Assembly: GCA_934098735.1 (NCBI GenBank)
Contig: CAKOOS010000021.1
Coordinates: 1-5,603, forward strand
Reading direction: 5' to 3'
Source: an uncultured Bacilli bacterium
Lineage (GTDB): Bacteria > Bacillota_I > Bacilli_A > RF39 > UBA660
Length of the DNA: 5,603 nucleotides
Part shown: piece after piece, positions 1 through 5,533 of the stretch
Layout of the letters: each line of letters starts with the position of its first letter
Numbering within the stretch: the stretch's first letter is position 1
Made by a program: the position numbers and the translations under genes
Notes under the pieces: generated by a model
The model's database searches: none
Told to the model about the DNA's origin: nothing
Seen by the model: only the letters and a program-made list of their open reading frames with translations

Positions 1-34
1 CACCATAGGGAAATTAGTCGAACTAATCGACTTT
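1..34. repeat. Left terminal repeat, candidate attachment-site half
   Basis: The stretch opens with CACCAT and contains an inverted repeat, AGTCGA (16-21) and TCGACT (27-32), around ACTAA, followed by CTTT. A very similar stretch occurs at 5534-5569. By hand alignment about 27 of 36 columns agree, with two one-base gaps, including CACCAT, TCGAACTA, TCGA and CTTT. Large serine recombinases act on imperfectly palindromic sites and leave related junctions at both ends, and the recombinase gene lies about 540 bp away. The attachment-site role is inferred. The upstream flank is outside the window, so the exact crossover cannot be placed. Confidence 0.4.
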
Positions 35-43
35 AAATATATG

Positions 44-70
44 AAAGGTTAATTTCGGTTAACCTTTTTT
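44..70 (+). terminator. Rho-independent terminator at the left end
   Basis: The stem AAAGGTTAA (44-52) pairs perfectly with TTAACCTTT (59-67) around the six-base loop TTTCGG and runs into a T tract ending at 70. It reads left to right and would stop transcription entering from the left flank. It lies only 27 bases before the start of the first ORF, so that ORF needs either readthrough or a promoter not visible here. Confidence 0.75.
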
Positions 71-96
71 ATATGCTTGAAAGGAGTTGATTAGTT

Positions 97-399
97 ATGC
101 AGATAATAAAGGAAAAATTAGAAATTGATGAGGTATTAGAAAAACGAATAAAAAATACACTTAGATTTTTAAATATTAAATCAAAAATTATTAAAGGTAA
201 TATTATCCATATTCCTAAAACTAATATTGCTTATATTGAGCCACATAAGTTAGTAATTAATAATATAACCTATCTATTCTTTAATGAATGTAATGATATT
301 TATATTAATACCATAGAAAATTCAATACCTTTTAATGAATTTGAAATACATATTAAAGAAAATAAAACTAAACATATTGACATTAAAATAAAAAAATAA
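97..399 (+). CDS. Hypothetical protein, 100 aa
   Basis: I do not recognise this protein. The ATG at 97 is preceded by a good Shine-Dalgarno sequence (AAGGAG, 81-86) at normal spacing, which supports translation. It is a small soluble protein rich in Lys, Ile and Asn, with no signal peptide, membrane segment or clear motif; the middle (about residues 35-65) looks beta-rich. It lies between the left-end terminator and the promoter of the recombinase leader, and its last codons contain that promoter's -35 box (377-382). The position next to the integrase would suit a small accessory protein such as an excision factor or regulator, but nothing in the sequence shows this. Confidence 0.6.
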   Translation: MQIIKEKLEIDEVLEKRIKNTLRFLNIKSKIIKGNIIHIPKTNIAYIEPHKLVINNITYLFFNECNDIYINTIENSIPFNEFEIHIKENKTKHIDIKIKK

Positions 400-405
400 T
401 ATTAT
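377..405 (+). promoter_or_regulatory. Sigma-A-type promoter for the recombinase leader
   Basis: A perfect -35 box TTGACA (377-382) is separated by 17 bp from TATTAT (400-405), one mismatch from the -10 consensus. The predicted start, near 411-413, places the 413-441 hairpin at the extreme 5' end of the transcript, followed by the leader ORF, the terminator and the recombinase. The -35 box lies inside the end of the upstream ORF. Confidence 0.7.
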
Positions 406-412
406 ATAAGCC

Positions 413-441
413 AATAAAAGACAGGCAGTATCGTCTTTATT
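413..441 (+). promoter_or_regulatory. 5' hairpin of the recombinase leader RNA
   Basis: AATAAAAGAC (413-422) and GTCTTTATT (433-441) form a stem with one bulged A around a ten-base loop. No T tract follows, so it is not a terminator. It would sit at the 5' end of the transcript from the 377-405 promoter, where it could stabilise the RNA or belong to an alternative fold of the leader. Confidence 0.5.
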
Positions 442-459
442 AGAAAGAGAGGTACTACT

Positions 460-528
460 ATGATTAAATACTTAAAATTAAATAACAATTACTATTCAAG
501 AGGAGTTAAAGGTATTAGTTTTATCTAA
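460..528 (+). CDS. Putative 22-codon leader peptide
   Basis: The ATG at 460 follows a plausible Shine-Dalgarno sequence (GAGAGG, 447-452) with a 7-base spacer. It opens a 22-codon frame beginning MIKYLKLNNNYY and ending with TAA at 526-528. The frame spans the entire 5' arm of the terminator hairpin (498-518) and its stop lies in the 3' arm, so a ribosome translating or stalled here would prevent the hairpin from forming. This is the arrangement of leader peptides in transcriptional attenuators. No run of one amino acid codon points to a particular amino acid, although three Asn and two Tyr codons cluster at residues 8-12. Translation is not proven. Confidence 0.5.
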   Translation: MIKYLKLNNNYYSRGVKGISFI

Positions 529-549
529 TGCTTTTGACTCCTCTTTTTT
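498..549 (+). terminator. Attenuator-type terminator before the recombinase
   Basis: A 21-bp uninterrupted stem joins 498-518 to 525-545 with only three G-T wobbles, around the loop TTTTAT (519-524), and six T residues at 544-549 end it. It lies between the leader promoter and the recombinase ribosome binding site, so it should stop most transcripts unless its 5' arm is blocked. Overlap with the leader ORF makes ribosome-mediated control likely (inference). Confidence 0.85.
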
Positions 550-564
550 AGATAAAAAGGAGGA
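539..564 (+). promoter_or_regulatory. Alternative hairpin covering the recombinase RBS
   Basis: Bases 539-549 (TCCTCTTTTTT) can pair with 554-564 (AAAAAGGAGGA) over 11 bp with one G-T wobble around the four-base loop AGAT. The right arm contains the recombinase Shine-Dalgarno AGGAGG, and the left arm reuses bases of the terminator's 3' arm, so the two hairpins are mutually exclusive. This could add translational control, or it may merely reflect a T tract next to an A-rich ribosome binding site. Confidence 0.4.
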
Positions 565-571
565 ATGAATA

Positions 572-2062
572 TTGAAAAAGAATGCAGCAATTTATTGTCG
601 TGTTTCTACTGAAGATCAAGCAAGAGAAGGTTATTCTTTAGGAGAACAATTAGAAAAATTGAAAGATTTATGTAAGTTTAGAGATTATAATGTTTATGGA
701 GTTTATGAAGATGCTGGAATAAGTGCAAAAGATATGGAACATAGACCACAATTTAAAAAAATGTTAGAAGATGTTAAAAATCATAATGTTAATGTCATAG
801 TTGCTTATAAATTAGATAGACTAACTAGAAGCGTTAGAGATTTAGAAGTATTAATTACAGAACTTGAAAAATATGAATGTAGTTTAGAATGTGCTATGGA
901 TGATATAAATACGTCAACAGCAAATGGTAGATTCTTTGTAAGAATGCTAACAGTATTATCACAATTAGAAATAGAAAGAGTTTCAGAGAGAACAAAATTT
1001 GGAATGGTTGTAGCAATAAAAGATGGACACATTCCAGTAAGAAAAACATTGGGTTTTATGCGAGATAATAAAAAACTAATCATTAATCCAGCAGAAAGTG
1101 AAATTGTAGAAAGAATATTTGATTTATATTTAAAAGGGAATAGTTATCAAAAAATTGCTAATATCTTTAATAAAGAAAAGATATTAAATAAAAAATGGTA
1201 TGATACTACTATACAAAAGATACTTGCTAATCCACTTTATAAAGGAGATTTTATAAGTGGTGGTAGAAATGGAACTCCAGTTTTATATGAAAATGTAGTT
1301 GAACCTATAATAAGCAAAAAGTTATGGGAAGATTGTCAAGAGCAATCAAGAAAGAATACTCGTAATTATACTAGAAGAAATGATTACATCTTCTTTCAAA
1401 AGATTATATGTCCACATTGTCATAAAATAATGGCTTGTAAAGCACCTGGAGGAAAGAAAAAGAAATATATTTATTATCAATGTAATGAATGTAAAGCATA
1501 TATAAGAGAAGACAAATTAATTAAGTTATTAATAGAACAAATTACTACGATTATTGAATACGATATAACTGTTAGACAGTTCTTTGCTCCACTATTAAAA
1601 CATAAAGTAGAAAACACAAACGAATTGTTATCTAAAGAAATAAACACTTTAAAAGATAAAATAACTAGATTAAAAGATGCTTACTTAAATAAAATTATTG
1701 ATATGGAAGAATATAAACAAGATAAAGATTATTTAGAAACTAGGATTAAAGATATTGAATTAAAGCGAAAAGAGGAACAAGAACTAGACCAATACAATTT
1801 TACATTTGAAGATATTATGTTAAAAAGAGATTTAGAAAGTATTAAATGTTTAATCAATCCTCTTTATCAAAGTAGTTTTGAGATTAAATGGAATGAACTT
1901 TCTATAAGTGAAAAACAAGATTTAATTATGAGTTATATTGAATCCATTGAGGTAATTAAGAAAGATGATAACGAGCTAGAAATAAAACAAATTAATTTCA
2001 GAAAAACATTTATAGAAGAATATGCTAATTTATTTAATAAAGGGGCTATTAATAGATTTTAA
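572..2062 (+). CDS. Large serine recombinase (site-specific integrase)
   Basis: This 496-aa protein should catalyse integration and excision of the element through a serine-DNA intermediate. The N-terminal resolvase catalytic domain (about 5-150) carries YCRVSTEDQ with nucleophile Ser12 and Arg10, and KLDRLTRS at 80-87. The PF07508-type recombinase domain follows (about 155-265, including NPLYKG at 220-225). A zinc ribbon has Cys280, Cys283, Cys304 and Cys307, and a coiled coil spans about 350-405. The C-terminus (INFRKTFIEE...) resembles natural ends of the family, so the gene appears full length. The start is TTG at 572, eight bases after AGGAGG (558-563); the ATG at 565 is out of frame. 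It probably forms an operon with the two downstream genes. Expression appears gated by the leader and terminator at 413-549. Confidence 0.95.
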   Translation: MKKNAAIYCRVSTEDQAREGYSLGEQLEKLKDLCKFRDYNVYGVYEDAGISAKDMEHRPQFKKMLEDVKNHNVNVIVAYKLDRLTRSVRDLEVLITELEKYECSLECAMDDINTSTANGRFFVRMLTVLSQLEIERVSERTKFGMVVAIKDGHIPVRKTLGFMRDNKKLIINPAESEIVERIFDLYLKGNSYQKIANIFNKEKILNKKWYDTTIQKILANPLYKGDFISGGRNGTPVLYENVVEPIISKKLWEDCQEQSRKNTRNYTRRNDYIFFQKIICPHCHKIMACKAPGGKKKKYIYYQCNECKAYIREDKLIKLLIEQITTIIEYDITVRQFFAPLLKHKVENTNELLSKEINTLKDKITRLKDAYLNKIIDMEEYKQDKDYLETRIKDIELKRKEEQELDQYNFTFEDIMLKRDLESIKCLINPLYQSSFEIKWNELSISEKQDLIMSYIESIEVIKKDDNELEIKQINFRKTFIEEYANLFNKGAINRF

Positions 2063-2374
2063 GATATTAATGCAAATGGTGAAACAATACAAGTTGAAGT
2101 TTGTACTCCTATGACTAGAAAAGAAGTAGAAAATCATATTAAAAGACTTCAAGTTAATTATCCAATTGATTATCAAGAAATTAAGAAAGAAAAATATAAT
2201 GACCATCAATTTTGTTTGAAATATACACGAGAAAATCCATTTAATGAGCCATTAAAATTAATACCTTTAGTCAATAAAAAAGGAATTAACAAAGTAGATA
2301 GTTTTGGTGTAATAGAAGTTCCGGTGCCACCTATAACTTGTATTTATGCAGATAAGGTAGGTATTGAAAAATGA
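2063..2374 (+). pseudogene. Unknown ORF lacking a proper start; likely 5'-truncated
   Basis: I do not recognise the product. The frame is open from the codon right after the recombinase TAA, in the same frame, with no ATG, GTG or TTG until ATG 2111, and no Shine-Dalgarno precedes that ATG. The codons before 2111 read like ordinary protein (DINANGETIQVEVCTP), which suggests that the original N-terminus was lost or that the frame belongs to a longer ancestor. From 2111 the product would be 87 aa, soluble, with EVPVPPITCIYADKV near the end. Its stop overlaps the relaxase start (ATGA, 2371-2374), so it may be coupled to mob translation. Possibilities are a decayed mobilization accessory gene, a short protein from 2111, or a readthrough extension of the recombinase. 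Confidence 0.5.
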
Positions 2375-3615
2375 GTTATGCAATATTTAGAGTAGAACCT
2401 ATAAATAAACTATCAGACCTTGCACAAATTGGATCACACAATAAACGAGAGAAAAAAGCATATAAATCTAATCCTGATATTGATATTACAAAAACTAAAA
2501 ATAATATTGATTTAGTCACACTCTCTGAAAAATACATTAAAGGATTTTATAACTTAACTAGTGAATATAAAAAAGAACACGATAAACGAATGGAAACTAT
2601 GAGAGATGACAGAAAGAAAACATTTAAACAAATGGTAGATGATTCTAATAATGTAGTCGCAGATGAACTTTTATTTACTAGTGATAATGATTTCTTTAAG
2701 GGTATGAATAAAAAGCAAATAAGAAAATGGGCAGATACTTGTATGGAATTTGTTTATAAAGATTTAGGTTATACAAAAGAACAGGTATTACATTCTACAT
2801 TACATTTAGATGAAAAGACACCACATATTCATTGTGTAGTGGTACCTTTAGTTAGAAAATTTGATAAACGAACTAATACTGAAAAATATACTATATCTAA
2901 AAAGCAATACATCAAAGATAAAGCCCATTTAAGCACACTTCAAGACAAATACTATCAAAGACTAATATATAATGGCTTCAACCTAGAAAGAGGCATTAAA
3001 AACAGCGATAACGAGCATATTTCAATAAAAGAATTTAAGAAGATTACTAAAAAACTAGATAATAGATTAGAAAAACAAAATTATCTTATGACTAGAGATT
3101 TTGAAGAATTAGAAGACAAATTAAAAACTTCTAAACCTACAATAAGTGGTAAAGAAGTTAAAATTGATAAAGACACTTATGATACTCTTAATCACTTTAT
3201 GAATACATCAAAACAAGTAATAAAAGAAATTCCAAATAATCAAGCATTATTTAAAGAACTTACTGATTATACAAAAAGTTATAAAGATTTAGAAAATGAA
3301 AAAAGGAATATTCAAGTTGAAGTTAGAAAACTAGAATATCAAAATGAAAAACTACAACAAGAAAATAATCGATTACATAATTTCTTACATAGTATTTTAC
3401 AAACCTTAAAAAAGTTTTTCCATAGATTACTTAAAATAGGTACTGAAAAAGATAAAGATGATGTTGTATCGGAAATAAAAGAATACTATAATCAAGAATT
3501 ATATGATAATTTTGATTTACACGAAATAGCAAATAATACAAGTAAAGAGCAAGAAATAAATGATTATTTATATACAAAAAATTATGAATATGATGATAAA
3601 GATTTTGATATTTAA
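2371..3615 (+). CDS. mobV: MobV-family (Pre/Mob) relaxase
   Basis: This 414-aa relaxase should nick oriT and pilot the transferred strand during mobilization by a conjugative element. The N-terminus MSYAIFRVEPI is typical of Pre/Mob proteins. Motif I is SHNKRE with His23 and Arg26 (MobM of pMV158 uses an equivalent His), NIDL at 45-48 corresponds to the second motif, and the metal-binding motif HLDEKTPHIH has His145, His152 and His154. The C-terminal part holds a coiled coil (about 300-340), a basic-hydrophobic patch (about 340-360) and an acidic tail, as expected for dimerisation or membrane contact. The start overlaps the upstream stop by 4 bp; only a weak GGTAGG (2356-2361) precedes it, so coupling is likely. 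The matching oriT lies just downstream. Length is within the family range. Confidence 0.95.
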   Translation: MSYAIFRVEPINKLSDLAQIGSHNKREKKAYKSNPDIDITKTKNNIDLVTLSEKYIKGFYNLTSEYKKEHDKRMETMRDDRKKTFKQMVDDSNNVVADELLFTSDNDFFKGMNKKQIRKWADTCMEFVYKDLGYTKEQVLHSTLHLDEKTPHIHCVVVPLVRKFDKRTNTEKYTISKKQYIKDKAHLSTLQDKYYQRLIYNGFNLERGIKNSDNEHISIKEFKKITKKLDNRLEKQNYLMTRDFEELEDKLKTSKPTISGKEVKIDKDTYDTLNHFMNTSKQVIKEIPNNQALFKELTDYTKSYKDLENEKRNIQVEVRKLEYQNEKLQQENNRLHNFLHSILQTLKKFFHRLLKIGTEKDKDDVVSEIKEYYNQELYDNFDLHEIANNTSKEQEINDYLYTKNYEYDDKDFDI

Positions 3616-3646
3616 AAAGACGAGCAAATTTCAAATGCTCGTCTTT
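3616..3646. terminator. Terminator after the relaxase, probably bidirectional
   Basis: AAAGACGAGCA (3616-3626) pairs perfectly with TGCTCGTCTTT (3636-3646) around a nine-base loop, directly after the relaxase stop codon. The forward T tract is short (TTT), but on the minus strand the stem is followed by five T residues. It can therefore end both the recombinase-mob operon and minus-strand transcripts from the XRE gene. Confidence 0.75.
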
Positions 3647-3670
3647 AATAGACCGTTTATTCCAAAACCG

Positions 3671-3713
3671 TAACACACTACGCTATTGGGGGAGCCAATA
3701 ACGATATGTGTGC
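3671..3713 (-). other. oriT of pMV158/MobV type
   Basis: On the minus strand this region begins GCACACA and ends TAGTGTG/TTA, the same ends as the pMV158 oriT cut by MobM. The predicted nick on the minus strand lies between the complements of 3674 and 3673. An imperfect inverted repeat (3673-3689 with 3695-3711, 13 of 17 pairs, loop 3690-3694) precedes the nick, as in known MobV origins. It lies 55 bp after the MobV relaxase stop, which supports the pairing of enzyme and site. With this polarity the relaxase gene would be on the leading part of the transferred strand. Confidence 0.8.
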
Positions 3714-3730
3714 CAAAGGAGTACCTTTGG
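3713..3730. repeat. Perfect 7-bp hairpin flanking oriT
   Basis: CCAAAGG (3713-3719) and CCTTTGG (3724-3730) form a perfect stem around AGTA. It abuts the distal end of the oriT inverted repeat and has no T tract, so it is probably not a terminator. It may be an accessory part of the transfer origin or a relaxase contact site (inference). Confidence 0.55.
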
Positions 3731-3855
3731 AAACCCTAAAACATAATTAAGCAAGAACTAATCATTCAGACAATATTTTTTTGATTGCAATAAGCTACAA
3801 TTATTTATTTTCAAAACTTTGTAATGAAAATAAATTCATAAAAGTCTATCGGTAC

Positions 3856-3879
3856 TTTCATTTGCTATCGCAAACGAAA
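3856..3879. repeat. Hairpin in the oriT-XRE intergenic region
   Basis: TTTCATTTGC (3856-3865) and GCAAACGAAA (3870-3879) pair with one mismatch around TATC. The 195-bp region 3731-3925 has no convincing gene. Besides this hairpin it holds a plus-strand TGGTATAAT (3888-3896) that looks like an extended -10 box but has no good -35. No iterons or other origin-like features were seen there. Confidence 0.35.
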
Positions 3880-3925
3880 ACGTGTCATGGTATAATAAAT
3901 ATTCTAATCTTGCAAAAGACACATT

Positions 3926-4174
3926 TTATTTTTCTTCAAAAAATTTTCCCATTGGTTGATTCAATACAACAGATATTTTGTATAACGTATCTAAAGAACA
4001 GCCAATTTCTCCCTTTTTAAATTCTAATCTTCTGACAAAATCATATGATTTGCCTATATCAACCGCTAATTGCTCTTGTGTTATGCCTGCATCTAATCTA
4101 TATTTTTTTATATTTTTAGAAACAATTTCCTTTATATTTTTATTGAAAGAAAAGTTTCTTTTAAAAGTAGTCAA
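3926..4174 (-). CDS. XRE-family HTH transcriptional regulator
   Basis: This 82-aa protein is close to a single Cro/C1-type HTH domain. The core is KNIKKYRLDAGITQEQLAVD followed by IGKSYDFVRRLEFKKGE (about residues 20-56), with the recognition helix near SYDFVRRLE, then the typical SLDTLYKISVVLNQPMGKFF ending. I chose TTG at 4174 because AGGTG (4185-4181 on the minus strand) sits 6 bases before it. The ATG at 4204 would add 10 residues but has no ribosome binding site. The protein probably represses its own gene and/or the divergent promoter at 4249-4277; an element-control or stability role is inferred. Minus-strand transcripts would meet the terminator at 3616-3646 after crossing oriT. Confidence 0.85.
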   Translation of the reverse strand: MTTFKRNFSFNKNIKEIVSKNIKKYRLDAGITQEQLAVDIGKSYDFVRRLEFKKGEIGCSLDTLYKISVVLNQPMGKFFEEK

Positions 4175-4211
4175 TGTAATCACCTCATGATTATATTGTT
4201 TCATTTAAATA

Positions 4212-4234
4212 TTTTTATGTCCGGTAACTAAAAA
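4212..4234. promoter_or_regulatory. Possible operator in the divergent intergenic region
   Basis: TTTTTA (4212-4217) and TAAAAA (4229-4234) form an inverted repeat around TGTCCGGTAAC, a GC-richer centre in AT-rich DNA. It lies between the XRE gene and the divergent promoter, where an XRE dimer would be expected to bind. The symmetry is short and A/T-only, so this is a weak call. Confidence 0.25.
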
Positions 4235-4248
4235 GTCCTGTAGAGGTA

Positions 4249-4277
4249 TTGAGTATAAACTTTAATAGTGTTATAAT
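4249..4277 (+). promoter_or_regulatory. Extended -10 promoter for the cargo operon
   Basis: TTGAGT (4249-4254) is separated by 17 bp from a perfect TATAAT (4272-4277), which is preceded by TGT, giving a TGn-extended -10. The start is predicted near 4284, leaving a leader of about 60 bases before the 66-aa gene. It points away from the XRE gene and is the only strong promoter seen for the two right-hand genes. Confidence 0.8.
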
Positions 4278-4350
4278 ATATGTAGGTAAAAATAGTTATC
4301 ATTTTACAAATAGAAATGTTAGTGATAGATAAAAGGAAAGTGTGTTATAT

Positions 4351-4551
4351 ATGAAATTTGGAATTAGAAAACCTAGCATTAAAAAAAGTTTAAAAGCAAG
4401 AACCACTGGAAAATTAAAAAGAAGTTTGAAAAAATCTGTTAATCCATTTTATGGAAAGAAAGGAACTGGCTTAGTAACAAATCCAAAAAAATCAATTTAT
4501 AATAAAGTTTATAAAAAAACAAGTTTTAGTATATTCGACTTGTTTAAATGA
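4351..4551 (+). CDS. Small highly basic protein, 66 aa
   Basis: I cannot assign a function. The sequence begins MKFGIRKPSIKKSLKARTTG and continues with NPFYGKKGTGLVTNPKKSIY, ending FSIFDLFK. About one third of the residues are Lys or Arg, there is no Cys, signal peptide or membrane helix, and the Pro/Gly-containing middle recalls short basic proteins seen in Bacillota mobile elements, from memory only. The ribosome binding site AAGGA (4333-4337) lies 13 bases from ATG 4351. An in-frame GTG at 4342 is closer (4 bases), so the start could be three codons earlier. It is transcribed from the 4249-4277 promoter; its stop lies 17 bases before the next start, so the two genes are probably cotranscribed. 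Nucleic acid binding is possible from charge alone. Confidence 0.7.
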   Translation: MKFGIRKPSIKKSLKARTTGKLKRSLKKSVNPFYGKKGTGLVTNPKKSIYNKVYKKTSFSIFDLFK

Positions 4552-4568
4552 TAGTGAGGTGTATATTT

Positions 4569-5453
4569 ATGAAGAAAAGAACGGTAATTGCATTTATTTT
4601 TTGTAGTATATTTTTATTTAATCCTAATATAGTTTTAGCACATCCTGGAAGAACTGATGGTAGCGGTTGTCATAAGTGTAATACCAATTGTGCAAAATGG
4701 GGATTAAGCAGTGGCGAATATCACTGTCATAGTGGAAATACCTATACAAATTCAAAAGGACAAACTTTTGACTCTGATGGTAATTTAATTAGCAATAGTT
4801 CCAATACTAATTCTAGTAGTAGTTCTAATAATAAAACAACCGCTCCAAAATCTAGCCCTAAAAGTAGTGATAATACTTTAAAGTCAATTACTATTGATGG
4901 GGAAAGCATTAAAATATCCGATCAAATGAATTACAAAACTAAAAATGAAAAAATAAATATTTTAGTAGAAACGAATGATAGTAAGGCTACTTCTAATGTT
5001 GACAATCATTCTTTACGTGTTGGAATAAATACTATTGATATAAAAGTTACAGCAGAAAACGGTGATGTGAAGAACTATAGTTTAGTAGTTGATAGAGAAA
5101 AATTAAGTAATAATACAAATGTAAAAATACTCGTTGATGATGAAGAAATAAATTTTATTCTTGGAAAAGCAGATGTTAATGTTTCTTCTGATACAAAAAA
5201 TCTAAATTATAAATATGAATTAGAAGATAAAGCTTCACAAGTTAAAGTTGATGGAGATAAAGATTTAAAATCTGGAGAAAATATTGTAACTTTTACGGTG
5301 ATAGCAGAAGATGGTACTGAAGTAAAATACGAATTAAAAGTTAATAAATATACAAAGCTCGATGAAACAATGGGAGCAATATTAGGATTGGCAACAATTG
5401 GTGGTATCGGCTATGGAAGTTATTGCTTTATTAAAAAGCGAAAGAAAAAATAG
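4569..5453 (+). CDS. Secreted, membrane-anchored YHYH / cadherin-like protein
   Basis: This 294-aa protein is predicted to be exported and held at the cell surface. It has a signal peptide (basic MKKR, hydrophobic 5-17, likely cleavage after VLA at 24). The mature N-terminus, HPGRTDGSGCHKCNTNCAKW, followed by GEYHCH (49-54), resembles the YHYH family but is Cys-enriched (Cys34, 37, 41, 53 with His35, 52, 54), which suggests metal binding. A Ser/Asn-rich linker (about 72-103) leads to two cadherin-like beta-sandwich repeats (about 104-182 and 188-268) with the hallmark AENGDVKNYSLVV and AEDGTEVKYELKV strands. A C-terminal helix (about 272-288) ends in KKRKKK, a stop-transfer anchor without LPXTG. 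ATG 4569 is chosen because TGAGGTG (4555-4561) precedes it by 7 bases; ATG 4548 has no site. Role unknown. Confidence 0.85.
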   Translation: MKKRTVIAFIFCSIFLFNPNIVLAHPGRTDGSGCHKCNTNCAKWGLSSGEYHCHSGNTYTNSKGQTFDSDGNLISNSSNTNSSSSSNNKTTAPKSSPKSSDNTLKSITIDGESIKISDQMNYKTKNEKINILVETNDSKATSNVDNHSLRVGINTIDIKVTAENGDVKNYSLVVDREKLSNNTNVKILVDDEEINFILGKADVNVSSDTKNLNYKYELEDKASQVKVDGDKDLKSGENIVTFTVIAEDGTEVKYELKVNKYTKLDETMGAILGLATIGGIGYGSYCFIKKRKKK

Positions 5454-5533
5454 TTTAATTATTAAAGAAAATATAGTATACTTGTTATAGAAATTAACCT
5501 TAATTAAAAATTTCCAAACGTGTCCCTTTGAGG

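Noticed and set aside
565..571. ATG at 565 as the recombinase start
   Set aside because: It is out of frame with the recombinase; the TTG at 572 has ideal spacing from AGGAGG and leads directly into the conserved N-terminus.
805..1083. 92-aa minus-strand ORF inside the recombinase gene
   Set aside because: It lies wholly inside the conserved catalytic region of the recombinase and has no ribosome binding site or recognisable domain; it is an antisense shadow.
3431..3676. 81-aa minus-strand ORF over the relaxase 3' end and terminator
   Set aside because: It is antisense to the relaxase tail, crosses a strong terminator hairpin, and has a low-complexity Leu/Tyr/His composition.
3781..4020. 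79-aa plus-strand ORF in the oriT-XRE interval
   Set aside because: It begins at a TTG with no Shine-Dalgarno, has no coding-like motif, and its second half is antisense to the HTH regulator.
3901..4031. Direct repeat ATTCTAATCTT at 3901-3911 and 4021-4031
   Set aside because: An 11-bp match is expected many times by chance in about 5.6 kb of DNA this AT-rich, and the flanks do not extend it.
3978..4190. 70-aa plus-strand ORF over the XRE gene
   Set aside because: It is antisense to a clearly recognisable HTH protein and has no convincing ribosome binding site.
5454..5533. Promoter-like TATACT / TTATAG at 5477-5490
   Set aside because: No acceptable -35 box lies at the right distance, and no gene follows inside the window.
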